From contig NC_088306.1 in NCBI RefSeq assembly GCF_032854445.1, forward strand, positions 6,153,145-6,217,144: a stretch of 64,000 nt of DNA, in the 5' to 3' direction. The notes below the pieces were generated by a model. The model searched no databases, was not told where the DNA came from, and worked only from the letters and a program-made list of their open reading frames with translations. Below, one piece after another: positions 23,533 through 35,960 of the stretch. Both the position numbers and the translations under genes were made by a program. Numbering within the stretch: the first letter of the stretch is position 1; every line of letters starts with the position of its first letter. The stretch comes from Liolophura sinensis. Lineage: Eukaryota; Mollusca; Polyplacophora; Chitonida; Chitonidae.

Positions 23533-23770
23533 CTGAGGCCTTGTGGTTAGCGCGCTAACACACAATAACTCAAGAGCTTCTCATCAGTGTGGTCGCTGGA
23601 GCTCAAGCTTAGCTCATGCTGGCTTCTCAACTTCGTACCTGGGAAGGTCTATCAGCAACCTGCGGATGTATCTGCCAGAATTCTTCCCACCACAAGCTCG
23701 AAACAGTTGTATAAGTGAAATATTCATGGGTACGGCTTAAAGCACCAATTGAACACATAAAAGTTACACC
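23533..23770 (+). mobile_element. SINE-1 copy that seeds a satellite
   Basis: Forward SINE-1: head GGCCTTGTGGTTAGCGCGCT, body with CAACCTGCGGATG, 3' end GTACGGCTTAAAGCACCAAT. Its terminal CACCAATTGAACACATAAA is nearly the unit of the satellite that follows directly. Confidence 0.8.
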
Positions 23771-24395
23771 AATGGGATGCATAAAAAAGTTGCACCCAAT
23801 TCGATACATAAATAAATTACAACAATTGGATACATAAATAAATTACAACAATTGGATACATAAAAAAATTATACCAATTGGATACCTAAATAAATTATAA
23901 CAATTGGATGCCTAAATAAATTACACCAATTGGATACATAAATAAATTACACCAATTGGATACCTAAATAAATTACACCAACTGGATTCCTAAATAAATT
24001 ACACCAATTGGATACATAAATAAATTATACCAATTAGATACATAAATAAATTACACCCAATTGGATATATAAATAAATTACAATAATTGGATACATAAAT
24101 AAATTACAACAATTGGATACATAAATAAATTACACGAATTGGATGCATAAATAAATTACACCAATTGGATACCTAAATGAATTACAACAATTGGATACAT
24201 AAATAAATTACACCAATTGGATACATAAATGAATTACAACAATTGGATACCTAAATAAATTACACCAATTCGATACCTAAATAAATTACACCAATTCGAT
24301 ACCTAAATAAATTACAACAATTGGATGCATAAATAAATTACACCAATTCGATACCTAAATAAACTACAGCAATTGGATACATAAATAAATTAAAA
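23755..24395 (+). repeat. 26-bp satellite derived from a SINE-1 tail
   Basis: About 24 tandem copies of a 26-bp unit (ACACCAATTGGATAC plus MTAAATAAATT, with A/C variation). It begins inside the 3' end of the adjacent SINE-1, and the unit matches that SINE's CACCAAT...ATAAATAAAT terminus. Confidence 0.92.
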
Positions 24396-25094
24396 ATAGG
24401 GCAAAAAGTCCAGAAACTACCCTATCCAAATTCTTGGTTTAACGCCGTTATTGCACTTCTCAGCTGATGTACTAGAGGTAATAGCAATACCATTGATTGG
24501 AGCTCACCATCAATCGCCATGGCAGTTGTACCACAGTTACTACATGTAGTAGTGCCACTATGCCTGGATGGCTGTAGGCTTTGTTTAGATTCCTGCTTTA
24601 CTTAGGAATTGAACAATCTCAAATCCTGTCTCCGTAGTTTCCTAGAATCTATGCGTCAAAACTTTGTGACATGCGTATAGCCGCTTGTCAACCAATATGG
24701 AGGGCGTCTGTCAAACTTTCACAAAAATAATTTAGACCAGACGAAGGATGGAGAAAATGGGAAGGTGAATGTTTATGGACTGGCGAAGTGTCCTTCGGGA
24801 AAGCAGTATCATTTGTGCATCTGGAAGACGGCAAAATGTTTTGGTTGGTTGGCTTGGTATCAGGTATATGTCATCAAGACATCACTGTGATTTTCCATTT
24901 GCAAGACTATGTATGTAACCATTAATGACTTTCCGCTACAAAATTGTACATACCATGTAAAATGTATGACAAGGCGGTGTTCAAACCAGCAGGTCGTGTA
25001 TCCTTCATCAGGATTGAAACCGTCTGAAACCCGAGCCGAACTAGTTACATGCACTATTAGAAATGAACACTGAACCTGAATATTCATGTGTTCC
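24396..25094. other. spacer, no gene recognised
   Basis: An open stretch of about 57 codons around 24690-24872 on the plus strand contains three cysteines and several Trp (CPSGKQYHLC, CFGWLAWYQ) and ends at a stop. It lacks a clear acceptor or start, so it is not called as a gene. Confidence 0.3.
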
Positions 25095-25249
25095 TCTGTT
25101 GTCCTAAGTGGGAAGGTCCGGCAGCAACCTGCGGCTAATCGTGGTTTTCTTCCGGGCTCTGTCCGTTTTTCTCCCACCATAATGCTTACCGTCGTGTTTT
25201 AAGAGAAATATTGTTGAGTACGATGTGAAACACCAAACGAATAAATGAA

Positions 25250-25288
<39 letters not shown>

Positions 25289-25292
25289 ATAG
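25095..25292 (+). mobile_element. SINE-1, head truncated, long ATAA tail
   Basis: Forward 3' part from GGGAAGGTCCGGCAGCAACC to GATGTGAAACACCAAACGA, with an unusually long (AAAT)n tail from about 25238 to 25292. Confidence 0.85.
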
Positions 25293-25996
25293 TCATGTTC
25301 CAACAACCGTTGCCCTAAGTCCCCTTAGCAGTCCATATTACATTATTAAAACTAATACAATTGCGGAGAAGTATACTTAGCGAGTCGAAGGCAACAAGGC
25401 AAGTGGTGTTAGGTTTTGTTTTTATTAAAATACCCATGTTGTACATTGATGCAGATGTAGATCTTTGGCATTTCTTGACATAACCAACCCGGGTTTGGCC
25501 TGTCGATGTTAAAATATAAATCACTGTTAACACATTTAATGGGTGACGTTAACAGCATTTGATTACTAGACGTTACAGAACAGAGCAAGTGAACCACATC
25601 AAGTGAAATCTTTTGACTTTATATCTTTGACTTTTACAAAATAATATATACTGTTTTAATTTTTGTACATATCACACGACCATTAAGGAATGGCACGCAA
25701 ACATTATGTATAACAGCACAGTACCTAATATTCTGTAGGCCTTGGACCGTACTCAGTTCAGACTGTCATACATGTACCCATATGACGGAGCTATGGGTTA
25801 TGGAAGTAGGAAGCCCGACAGAGGTTGTGGGTTACCACCTCATTCCTTGGGTATTTTTTTAAAGATAAAAGTCTCGTGATTTGGAACGACAGCCTTACCA
25901 ACAAGAGTTGGATTTGAACTCACGGCCCTAGAATGAGGTATCATATTAGGTCATTCTAATAACTCGGACACTTACCAAGGACTATGATCACAGCGT

Positions 25997-28900
25997 CTAT
26001 CCCAAGAGGCTGAGGACGTTGGTCTCCAGTTTTGTGACGATGTCACCGAGGGCCTGATGGCAGAAGATTTATAATTGTTGATTTTATGTGCAATAAATAA
26101 CGAAACGGACTAACAGAAACGAAATCGCATACAGACAAATGGCGCAGAGAAAACACACTATAAGAACGATTTTCACAGACACCCAAACGTTAGAAAGTGA
26201 TATCTTCAGACTCATTGCAAATTATAATAAGCTGACAAAGCTGCAATTGGTAATGTAAGAAGGTAAATTGTTCCCTGACCGAAGTACCAAAGACCAACGA
26301 GTCAGTAAATGTTCAGTTCCGGTATTAGGATAATAACATTCAATTCATTTTTTGGGGATTGTCTTTATTGCCACACTCAAGGATTTTCGCAAATACGATG
26401 GCGGTAGTTTTTTATGGGGAGTAGGGGAGAGAAGACCGCGGTGCCTGGTTACTGACGAGCTTTCCATGTGTGACAAACACCATATTGGTGAAAGTCAAGT
26501 GATCTTTCATGACTGTTAGACTGTGCAAACCTTCACCTGCAGTAAGACTCTCTAAGTATTTTGCTGCTGGGAGAAGACATGAGAATCGTCGAGGTACAGG
26601 TGCAAATTAAGCAGTGTAATATGTAAATTTATTTTTACTCTGTGGGCCGTTTCTTTTTTTTTTTCAAGTTTCGTTGCCTTCCGTTTCACGTCATTCCATC
26701 ACCGTTTCAACCGTTTAGTACCTCGTTCTTTGCACCAGAACGGAAATGGGAATATTGGGCGTATATTTTACATATTCAGTGCCATAGTAACAGTTGTTGT
26801 TGTTGTACTTACGCTCTTCAGTGGGGCGGCCACCTGCTGGAGAAGGTCCTTCAGACCCTGGCCGAAGGTGTGGGCGGTTTCGGCGAGATCTCGCTTGGGG
26901 TGCATGATGTCACCGAACATCTTCATCGCCTCCTCCTCGGCCTTGCTGACCAGGCTGTTCACAAACTCGTTGTGTCCGCCTGTAAAAGAAAACGACGACC
27001 TACATAAGTTCGATAAACCCAGGTTGTTAAAGGTGCAGTTAGAATTAAGTAAGACTTGTACGTTATCCTACTTCATAGCGAACAAAATATAAAATCACGG
27101 AATGAAAATGTTCTAGGTTTTGTTTTTGAACAACTGGCGTTTGTTTACACATTTTTGTACTTTAATTAGGAGATTTGCTCTATCAAGACACAGTTCTTTC
27201 TATAAGGGCTTTTTATACATTTCGAAAAGACTGTCCGGTTTCGTACTATTCAGTTAAGGTCAAAATAGAGTTATTGTGTCTACCTTTTCCAGTGCACTAA
27301 CAACTCGGATGTCAGCTCAACTGAGAATACGTCAGACGTTACTGGTCAGGAATACTGGTACGAATAATAGATTACAAAGCTTAGGCCCGAATGACCTTGA
27401 GTAAGAAAGGTTCTTCATTAACAGGTCATCTTTGTTCCTGAATTATCATTCATTGTATAAACATACATTTCATATACACCTTCCACACCGATGAATGAAT
27501 ACTAAGTATCAGATTCAAACATAGTACGATGATCTATTTATTTGTGGCTGAAACATTACGCCGTATTTTATAATATTTCACTTATACGACGGCGCCAGCG
27601 TTAAGGTGGAAGGAAACCAAAAACCTACCACACTCCGCAAGTTGGTGGCAGACCTTTACACGTACGGCCGGAAAGGAAGCCAACTTAAGCTGAACTTGAA
27701 CTCACAGCGACCGAATTGGTAGGAGGATGATGGTCCATTGCGCCGTGCAGGAGTGTTAACCTCTTGTATGGGGCCCCTCATAATCTGAAAGTTTACTAAT
27801 GATGCATATGTAAATAAAAACTTACTGACGGCGGATTTAACCTCATCAACGAGTTTCTCAAGGGGCTTGGCGTTGGTCATCACGCTGTTGACCTCATCGT
27901 GGATTTTGGCAATTGTTCCCTTGAAAGCTCCCTCCAGAAGAGCGCCGGTAGTCTTCAGGTATTCCTCGCCCTTTGTCACGAAGCTGCCGATTTGAGAAAC
28001 GACCTCACTGAAAGAGAGAAACTGAAAAGTCAGAATCTTGTGGTTGTGCTACACATTAAAGCCAACTCGCTGCTAAGATTCTTTATGAAAGATCTGGAAA
28101 AATATTTCGAACAAAATCAGGAGTTTCTATTCCATCCTATTGTCTGCGTAATGATTTGAACACTATACGGCTGGAAATATGCACATTTGACAAAAACTGC
28201 GTCCTACTCGGCAACTGTCAATTTATAATACGTTTGAGGACTTAGGCAACATGGATTAGTGTTTTTGAAGATGAAAATTTTCACACATCATTGTACATGA
28301 CTTTCCACTAGGGCTGTGTTTCTATAATGAATGGAAGATGGGGAAAAGTGCAAACAATCCTTGTGTGGTTCAAATTTAGGATGGATCTTTTACGGTTGAA
28401 CACAGATGTAGTCATTCTTTTTATTTTATGACAGATGTTAGGTGTGCTGAAAGCCAGAAAGTTACATTTGTTCTTTCAGGAGTTTAAAAAAGTAAATCAG
28501 TGTTGTATATCAGGTGGACTAACAATGCGAGAAAAGGGCATTCTCGTTTTAGTTACACATGTATTGGCTAAAAAGAGAAAACTAGGCGTCCAATGAAATT
28601 AAACGTAGAGTATGGTGAATATGTTCTTTTTGAATGTCGTCGCTTCTAGCAAATGTTCTCTAGGTTAGGAATTTCAGATCGAAATTTAACACAATGATAT
28701 TATAGATGATCACAGATGGCATCAATGTGAAAAGAAATTGTCTTACCCGAGATCTCTCTTTCCAGCACCACCAAGGTGAGAGAGAAGATCTGATAAGACA
28801 GAAACAAAAACAAATGAAAAGTTATTTCCTAAAACGTAATTGATCAAACGTGTGTTGAAAAGATGATTAGATCCTCACTGAATTTGCAATATTTTATTTC

Positions 28901-29327
28901 GATTGTTATTTTGCGCCTTACTCAAGAATATTTCACATGTATGACGGTGGGATTGTGCAGATTCCGAACATGAAAACTGGAATGTTGTAATTAGGAACAA
29001 GGAACCTTTGCTTTGCTTAGATCATATGAAAGGTGAGGATCACAACACATTAGTACAGAACCTTTCCCCCTTCTCTGAAGGATATTTAGCTACGAACAAA
29101 TAGAGCAGTACGATCGTACCAGAAGCAGCAGTTGTCAGGAGTTGGGTGCCAGCCTTCTCCAAGGTCTGCAGGAGAGAATTGGCCACCGGTTCAGCGACGT
29201 GGACCAGATCTTTACCGACGGCTCCAAGCTCCTGTCCAAGGTTGTGGAACAGGTTGGAAACCTCAGAGAGGAAAGCGTTGCTACCTCCTACGAGGGCAAT
29301 GATGGTGATGACGGCAAAAATCTTCAT
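25997..29327 (-). CDS. cluster gene A2: secreted cysteine-free helical precursor
   Basis: Predicted secreted protein of 218 residues, same family as A1. Minus-strand coding exons: 29120-29327, 28747-28789, 27826-28007, 26813-26979 and 25997-26053, GT/AG, phases 1, 2, 1, 0. Exon 1 starts at an acceptor (last exon base 29334); the non-coding first exon ends at 29621. Signal peptide residues 1-18 (MKIFAVITIIALVGGSNA). The first mature segment, net negative, runs to HLGGA and G79-K80-R81. Second dibasic site K173-R174 (HPKRDLAETAH). C-terminus ...VLSLLG. Exon 3 is Lys/Glu-rich and heptad-like. Exon 1 differs from A3 at only about two bases in 208, while introns are unalike. A GTAAGT donor follows the stop by 21 nt. 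No Cys or Trp in the mature part. Partners and role are unknown; exchangeable lipid-binding helices, mucus or matrix components, or host-defence peptides are possibilities only. Confidence 0.88.
26352..26525 (-). mobile_element. SINE-3, copy 2
   Basis: Contains TTTATTGCCACACTCAAGGA, CAAATACGATGGCGGTAG, TTACTGACGAGCTTTCCATG, GTGACAAACACCATATTGGT and GTGATCTTTCATG, aligning with the SINE-3 module at 22160-22330. It lies in the last intron of A2. Confidence 0.5.
27533..27775 (-). mobile_element. SINE-1, diverged
   Basis: Reverse copy: ATTTATTTGTGGCTGAAACA (decayed tail), TTACGCCGTATTTTATAATA, CTTATACGACGGCGCCAGC, CTTGAACTCACAGCGACCG and a damaged head. It lies about 50 bp from exon 3 of A2, in intron 3. 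Confidence 0.8.
28893..28955 (-). mobile_element. SINE-1 3' end fragment
   Basis: Only the 3' end is left: TTTTGCGCCTTACTCAAGAA and TATTTCACATGTATGACGG, in A2 intron 1. Confidence 0.6.
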
Positions 29328-29620
29328 GGTTCCTCTAAGAATTGGACATAAATACAAAGATCAAAAAAGGTTTTATTTCCGACAATGACAAACATCATAC
29401 AACAAAAACACTCGTTAAAATTGTTTCATTGGTGCAAATGAAAAGTAATATCTAGGTAAGATCAGCGAAGGTAATATTTCAAACTACGTAGAAGCGTTTC
29501 GGAAGAATTCATGTTCCAATTTATATCTTTGCCTGCATGACTTGTCCTTTATAAATACCGTATATGTGTTAGAGGAAATTGGGTGCAAAGATTTGTTTGG
29601 AACCGTACAAGAGAACTTAC

Positions 29621-29757
29621 CTGGGCAAATTTAACGATCAGCTGAACAAGTGACAAGCTAAACTTGCTGGCGGGAGGTTTTATAGGTGAAATGCCACTGA
29701 CCACAGATGTCACGTTCTCATCTGTGGCTTTAGTTGATTGGTCAAAAGATCGTGACC
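29621..29757 (-). promoter_or_regulatory. A2 promoter and non-coding first exon
   Basis: CCTATAAA TATA box at 29678-29686; the first exon ends at 29621 (GCCCAG then GTAAGT). About 50 bp upstream, at 29735-29757, is a 23-bp block identical to one at A3. It contains GGTCA and TGACC as an inverted repeat with 8-nt spacer, overlapping an ATTGG (CCAAT box). Paired GGTCA half sites are what nuclear receptors bind in general; such regulation here is inference. Confidence 0.7.
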
Positions 29758-31086
29758 TTCCCGTCAGCGAGATTCATTGGCCACATCGTCGTGACTTGAG
29801 GTTGACCTGGCTAATTGGGCAGGGGTGTGTTTTGAACAGATGTTCACCTTAGCGTGATTTCATTTATGTACTGTCACAAACGAAGTGGTGTACGAAAACT
29901 TCGCCATAAACGTCATAACCTATACATTCACACGACTGGGTTTTGCTATCGAGACCCCTAGGAAAGGTGAAGCAGGTAAATGTTTTTTTCAAATTTTCTG
30001 CCAAGACGTGAAATGAATCGTGAATCCTGGCGATCGAAATCCAAGCATCATAACAGTGCCCCTGGGACACAGCTTTCTCGGTGGGGAAGGACCATTTCAT
30101 TTGTAACAATGGCAAAACAATGGCCTATTACAAATCATGCAAAAACAAATCTATGGAGTTATTATGTACGACAATAACGTTCTTCGTTCAATAGACCATT
30201 TTCCCATTCATCTTATTTTTACTTTCCTGGTTTTTTTTCGGCCTATTTGTAGCTATCTTCATTACTCAAGTTAGAACTGACGGAAAAGCACTTTATTCGT
30301 CTGCATTTTAATATAACCGTATATGCTCGATGAAACCCTCGCCATTCAAATCCCAAAATTATTTATTTATTTACTTGATTGATATTTTACGCTGTAATCA
30401 AGAATAATTCATTTATGCAACGGCTGCCAGCCTTATAACCAGAGAAAACAGTATATAGCCCGGGGAAAACCACGGCCATCTGAAGATCGCTGAAGACCTT
30501 TCCATATACATATATGTGCCTGACTTCAACTGGAATCTTCGGACACTGTTTGCATAATGTAGTCGGTGAACGGGAATGCCGTCCACTTTACTGATCAATG
30601 AAACCGATTATTCATTTGATTGATCTGAAGCCGTACTCAAGATGGTTTCACATTTAGAACGGAGGAAATCGGGGTACCCGAGTTACTCGACATACCCTTT
30701 GACCCACAAGGGCTGGGTTGGGGAATATTCCCAAAGCTGGTCGAGTGCGACAAACCGAGAACGGCCTTCTGATAGGATAAATAGGTGTCAATGCATTGTA
30801 GATTAACAGGGCGTCTAGAGCTCCTTCGTATTTTTATCGCGGCAAAAGCGCAATTGTACCATCCTAAAACTGGCGTCAAGCACCGATGAAATGTCTGAGT
30901 ATAAAGCTTGAAACAAAGTTAATTTGTGAAACAAAGTGAAATTTTCGGAAATGATGTTTCCAGCTTTGCTAATATTCTGCATTCAAAATGCATCCATGTG
31001 CACATGAAGTGCTACAATTTCAATCGTCAAATGGACACTGAATCGAACTATTTTAATCACAAACACCGATAACCGATAAGATCATT
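29758..31086. other. A2 upstream spacer with SINE remnants
   Basis: Two decayed reverse SINE-1 fragments are visible at about 30358-30510 (TTGATTGATATTTTACGCTG) and 30604-30665 (ATTGATCTGAAGCCGTACTC). No gene is recognised. Confidence 0.5.
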
Positions 31087-31287
31087 ATAGACATACGACA
31101 TAGAGAGTAAAACCAGAGTAGTGACGACAGTGTAATACCTAGCGAATGGTCACGCGTAACCGATAAAACTGCATTCACGTTGAAATACGGCCTCTTGTCA
31201 GTTTACATCAGTCAGGGTTTTATTCTAAATACTCCTGTAAATGCATAAATAGTAGCAATTTACTCGCCGCCTAACAGTATGGCTTAA
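31087..31287 (-). repeat. interspersed repeat R, copy 3 (longest)
   Basis: Reverse copy running from a TTTAAGCCAT-type start through TTAGAATAAAACCCTGACTG, ACTGACAAGAGGCCGTATTT and ACACTGTCGTCACTACTCTG to TTTTACTCTCTATG. It gives the best view of the element's extent (about 200 bp). It lies between A2 and A3. Confidence 0.65.
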
Positions 31288-31625
31288 AAAAAGCAAAAAA
31301 GTATGCAGGGATGTTAATCGCAAATTATTATGATTTAATGATCTTTCATTGGAAATATACTTCATGTAGGAGTTCTTGTCTTTAGTTGTGTCGGCGGAGT
31401 TTCAAAAAATCTCAAAAATTAGCATTCATTACTGCAGCATTCAGTACGAGTAAGATCAAGGAAAGTAACTGATCAACGTAATGGATTCAGAGGACAAGTT
31501 GGTGATCCCGCAATGCTGGAAAGTGCTAAAATGTTACTGTCAGCATTGAGTTGAGAGTCAGTGTGCTGTTGATGTTATCGGTTCATAAACAGGCTATAGA
31601 CCTGCATGGTAAATGATAGAATTGT

Positions 31626-31850
31626 ATTTATTTATTTAATTGTTTATTTATATTATTGATGTTTTACTCAGTATTCAAGAATATTTCACTTATACAACGA
31701 TGCCAGGTAGGAAACCGCAGTATGCTTGGAGGAAAACCCACGACCATCCGCAGTAGCTAACAGAGCATATCACACATTCGATTGTAAAGGAAGCCAGCAT
31801 GAGCTGGACTTGAACCCAAAGCGAGACCGCAATAGTGAGATTGGGTGGTC
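31626..31850 (-). mobile_element. SINE-1, diverged
   Basis: Reverse copy with TATTTATTTATTTAATTG-like tail, TATTCAAGAATATTTCACTT, CCACGACCATCCGCAG and AGCCAGCATGAGCTGGACTT. Both ends are decayed. Confidence 0.8.
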
Positions 31851-31974
31851 AGGTTTATGGACAATCTTAAGAGCAGGAGCAGAGCACCGTATTTAATTTG
31901 GTTCATTAGAATCATTTATTTTGTTACCACTTGTTACCACTTATAATGATTGGTAACTAACGGTATATTTGAGA

Positions 31975-32125
31975 ATTTATTTATTTGATGTTTAGTTAAG
32001 TATTAGTTCGCTTATACGATCGCCGCCTGCAATATGGCCGGAGGAAATCGAGCAGATCATGGGGGACCCCCAAGGCCATCCGCAGGTTGTTGGCATACCT
32101 TCCCACGTACGACTCATAATCGAAC
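31975..32125 (-). mobile_element. SINE-1 fragment, old
   Basis: Reverse fragment: TTTATTTATTTGATGTTTAG, TTCGCTTATACGATCGCCGC, CATCCGCAGGTTGTTGGCAT. More diverged than most copies. Confidence 0.65.
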
Positions 32126-33753
32126 AGGTTTTACTTATACGTAGTGCAATTCCACCAATATCTTGCAAATCTCACAATGTAAGTCCGCAATCAAACCAGA
32201 GAGCCTTGGATTTGAACACACGCCCTTAATGACCAAAAGTTTTATGTTATGTTTGGTAGAATCCGTTAGTCCTCTCAGCTATTCTCGGAAAGCTCGCACA
32301 GCCTTGCGTTACTTGTCATAGAACAGATAAAACTTCCCGATCTAGCAACATACATACGTCTGCTGCCAACTCTGATTTATATGGTGACTCGCAACAGCAA
32401 AAATATCAGTCACCATATTTAACTCTACTGTTTTGGCTTTTTTCTGGGCCCGTGGGCAAATAATTGCGCGTGGAGAAATTGGTGTGATACAAGAAGAATT
32501 TCATTCGGCAAGTCATACAGAGGCTAGCCAATAAAATTTCTCACATGAATTGTGTGCTGCTGTTGCTGTTAGAGTATTTTTAATCGGCACACAATCCGAA
32601 GAACGCCATGTTGATAACGAGGGACAGACGAGATAGTACGGGACTAGAGTTAACTAGAGAAATATTCCGATTGCTAGATGACTCCTGTCTGATATAACAT
32701 GTCATATGAGCAGAAACAACGTTCTTGGTGTTAACTTTTTTTTATTATTAAAAACCCGCTTTGTACATAGATACAAAAATGGAAGTTCAGGGTTTCTTAT
32801 CGCCATCACCCGGCTTTGGTCTGTGGATTTAAAAAAAAACAACAAATAAACAACATGCCATGACACGAATATTTCAAATAAACAATCGTAAAAAGGATAA
32901 AACCTACATTGATGCATAAGGACGCTGTCTTTCTTTAGTAAACACAGGTGAGAGGAGTTAAAAAATTTCGTTTTAACGTATTTTAACTGAAGTGCATCAC
33001 ATCGGCGTGACTTGTCGTGTAGTCAGATGTAAATTGTATATTATACATCTATAACTAAATGTAAAGTCTAAATTCTCCACAAGTAAAATTGTAATGTATG
33101 TAGAATATTATGTTATCTATTATATTTACTTTTTTTTGCACTGTATTTATTCATAATGAAACAAGACGGTGGTCATGTTTTGAAGGTGTAACCAATTGGG
33201 TATAGATTAAGGAGAAAAGTGTCACGTGATCTGTGACATTTCGCAGCGTACGACTGAATAATCTGAGGTCGTCAACGAAGTTTTTAAGAATGTCCAAGAA
33301 AATAGCTTCAATTATTTTCTTGATATTTTAAAAACTGAGAAAAATGCGTTCTTTGATTCTATGGTAGTATGTTGACGTCACATCCATTTTTTTGGCCTGA
33401 AAGAGTTCGTTTTAAGGTCCATTTGGTGAATGCACCTACATCTCAATACGCATATGCATTTTGAATGATGCAATCCAACAGTCCATCAGTGTATTAATTG
33501 GCAAAACCCTGCTGTCACTGATCCCAATATGGTCGAAGAAGGCCACAGTAAAAGTCCAAGATACAATTGCATTTTTCTAGGTCGAACTACATGCACTTTC
33601 CTCGACAGTGTTTAATGATATCTGATCTGAAATATACTTTTCTTTGGTGTTCTTTGTCTGTAATATGCATGTTTTAGTGTTTTGGTAAAGTAAGGTGCTA
33701 CAATAACTATGGAGAGATAACACTGACAAGGGCACTTACTCACGAATCAGCAT
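32126..33753. other. spacer downstream of A3, nothing recognised
   Basis: AT-rich sequence without domains, clear splice-bounded frames or repeats. The expected non-coding last exon of A3 may lie here but cannot be placed by eye. Confidence 0.5.
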
Positions 33754-35748
33754 CTAACCCAAAAGGCTGAGGACGTTGGTCTCCAGCTTTGTGACGATGT
33801 CGCCGAGGGCCTGGTGGATGGAAATGTGAAACAGTTAATCATATGTACAGTAATACACATCATAAGACCTCCGTTAGAAGAGAATTGGTTCGATAAACTA
33901 TATCGTGCGTGTATTGGAAATAAAACCAGAATGATTTGTTTTTAAATGAAGCGAGTGCAATATGCAAATTGATTTTTACGCTCTGCACTCCAGTGGTCAG
34001 TTACGCCATGTTCAACACTTTAGTGGACTAGTAACAGTTGTTGTACTTACGCTCTTCAGTGGGGCGGCCACCTGCTGGAGAAGGTCCTTCAGGCCCTGGC
34101 CGAAGGTGTGGGCGGTTTCAGCGAGATCTCTCTTGGGGTGCATGATGTCACCGAACATCTTCATTGCCTCCTCCTCGGCCTTGCTGACCAGGTTGTTCAC
34201 AAACTCGTTGTGTCCGCCTGAAATGGGAACGATTTCGGGTTGGTTAATTCAGATGGAACGACTGTGTGAATCCTTGTACATGCATCAGTTTGACCCCAAC
34301 ACACAACAAACTGGATTTTCAGTCCCTAATAAAGTTTTTACTGTCCTCGAAATATAGTAACAAGAGGTTGCTGGCTCACACAGAATATTGGTAATCATGA
34401 ACGTACATGGTGTCAAGCTGTAAGTATGACTATATTCAATGTAAAGCATTTAAGGGTCAATAGTTCTGCTCCATAATCACGCATAATATTATTCAGGTAG
34501 CTTCAAGTTTGTGTAGTAACGGAATATGAGTATTCGCACCGTCGTATAAGTGAAATATTCCTGAGTAGATGTAGCTGTATGGATATGATCCCTGAGTACG
34601 ACGTATGGATATGAGATGAACTTACTGACGGCGGCCTTGACCTCATCAACCAGTTTCTCAAGGGGCTTAGCGTTGGTCATTACGCTGTTGATCTCGTCGT
34701 GGACCTTGGCGATTGTTCCCTTGAAAGCTCCTTCCAGAAGAGTGCCGGTAGTCTTCAGGTATTCCTCGCCCTTTGTCACGAAGCTGCCGATCTTAGAAAT
34801 GACTTCACTGAAAGAAGAAACTGAAGAGTAACATTCTTGCGACTGTGGTAGGGCTAAGTACTAACCAGTGTTAACCTGTTAACCGTTCAAGTCAGAAACT
34901 TTTTGTTATCTACGCTTTATTGTAAACTAGAAATGTCTGCCTTTGCACATGGACAACTATTAATTTATTCATTTATTTCATGTTTTTTGGCGTATGAATA
35001 TTGGATTTGACTATGTATTATTCCAATTTTCTCTGAATCTCTTGGACTTTGTCACTTAGATTGTAAATGTAGGCGTTTTGAAAACATTAGTTGGCAACGA
35101 CTACCACGTCAGAAAATTTAGATGAAAATATAAATGAATTTCAGTGGCATTTCTTATCTTCGCTGATAATACGGACAAAAACAAGAATAACTCTTACCCG
35201 AGATCTCTCTTTCCAGCGCCACCAAGATGAGACAGAAGATCTGATTGAAAAATAATGAACAGAAAACAAAACGAAATCACAAAGGGCTTTGATATTTGCT
35301 AGCACGACAATTGTAAAGAACTGTGATGATAAGATAATTAAGACACGGGAATTATATTCTACGACGGTGGTGACATAATCTTGAAAATGGGGGACGTGGG
35401 GGCAGCAATCAAGAGCGGGGAACTATCGTTTTGCTTAGAACATGTGGAAAGTCAGAATCCTTTAGTCAACCACGTCTCCCTCCGTTATGGTAATTAACAC
35501 GGATGTTTGACTCGGAACAACAAGAGGAGTACGATCGTACCAGAAGCAGCAGTTGTCAGGAGTTGGGTGCCAGCCTTCTCCAAGGTCTGCAGGAGAGAAT
35601 TGGCCACTGGCTCAGCGACGTGGACCAGATCTTTACCGACGGCTCCAAGCTCCTGTCCAAGGTTGTGGAACAGGTTGGAAACCTCAGAGAGGAAAGCGTT
35701 GCTACCTCCTACGAGGGCAATGATGGTGATGACGGCAAAAATCTTCAT
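33754..35748 (-). CDS. cluster gene A3: secreted cysteine-free helical precursor
   Basis: Predicted secreted protein of 218 residues, the most compact copy. Minus-strand coding exons: 35541-35748, 35198-35240, 34626-34807, 34051-34217 and 33754-33810, phases 1, 2, 1, 0. Exon 1 begins at an acceptor (last exon base 35753); the first, non-coding exon ends at 36170. The signal peptide is the same as in A2; G79-K80-R81 and K173-R174 are conserved. Differences from A2 are few (for example ALLEG to TLLEG and ISYP in place of LFTY only beyond the donor). Exons are GC-richer than introns and use many C- or G-ending codons, which suggests selection on codons or conversion between copies. A GTAAGT donor lies 13 nt past the stop. 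The gene is divergent from B1, whose promoter is 3.7 kb away. Function unknown. Confidence 0.88.
34530..34600 (+). mobile_element. SINE-1 3' remnant
   Basis: Short fragment CACCGTCGTATAAGTGAAAT and ATTCCTGAGTA in A3 intron 3. It is oriented opposite to the SINE at the matching place in A2, so it is a separate insertion. Confidence 0.55.
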
Positions 35749-35904
35749 GGCTTCTGAATGAAATAGACAAAACGTACCGAGATATTCGATAAAATCACGA
35801 GGACATGTAGGGAGGCCTCCGGGATTTACATCTTAAAACAAGAATTGCAACAGTCTAAACAGTGAATTGCAATTTGTACTGAATTGCAGTGAAAAATATA
35901 ATCT

Positions 35905-35960
35905 GTCGTGGATACTCCGGTTTTACTCTCCATACTGTATGTCTTTGATATTACCACGCT
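35905..35960 (+). repeat. interspersed repeat R, terminal fragment
   Basis: CTCCGGTTTTACTCTCCATA and GTATGTCTTTGATATTA match the far end of R copy 3 (CTCTGGTTTTACTCTCTATG, GTATGTCTATAATGATCTTA). It is in the first intron of A3. Confidence 0.45.

Noticed and set aside
23755-24395. CRISPR-like regular spacing of short repeats
   Set aside because: The units are contiguous 26-bp tandem repeats without unique spacers, in an intron-rich animal-type sequence; not a CRISPR array.
35503-35761. Two plus-strand frames of 84 residues opposite A3 exon 1 (and similar ones at 29142-29388 and 21576-21788)
   Set aside because: Antisense shadows of strongly biased coding exons. They recur at every A copy only because exon 1 is conserved.
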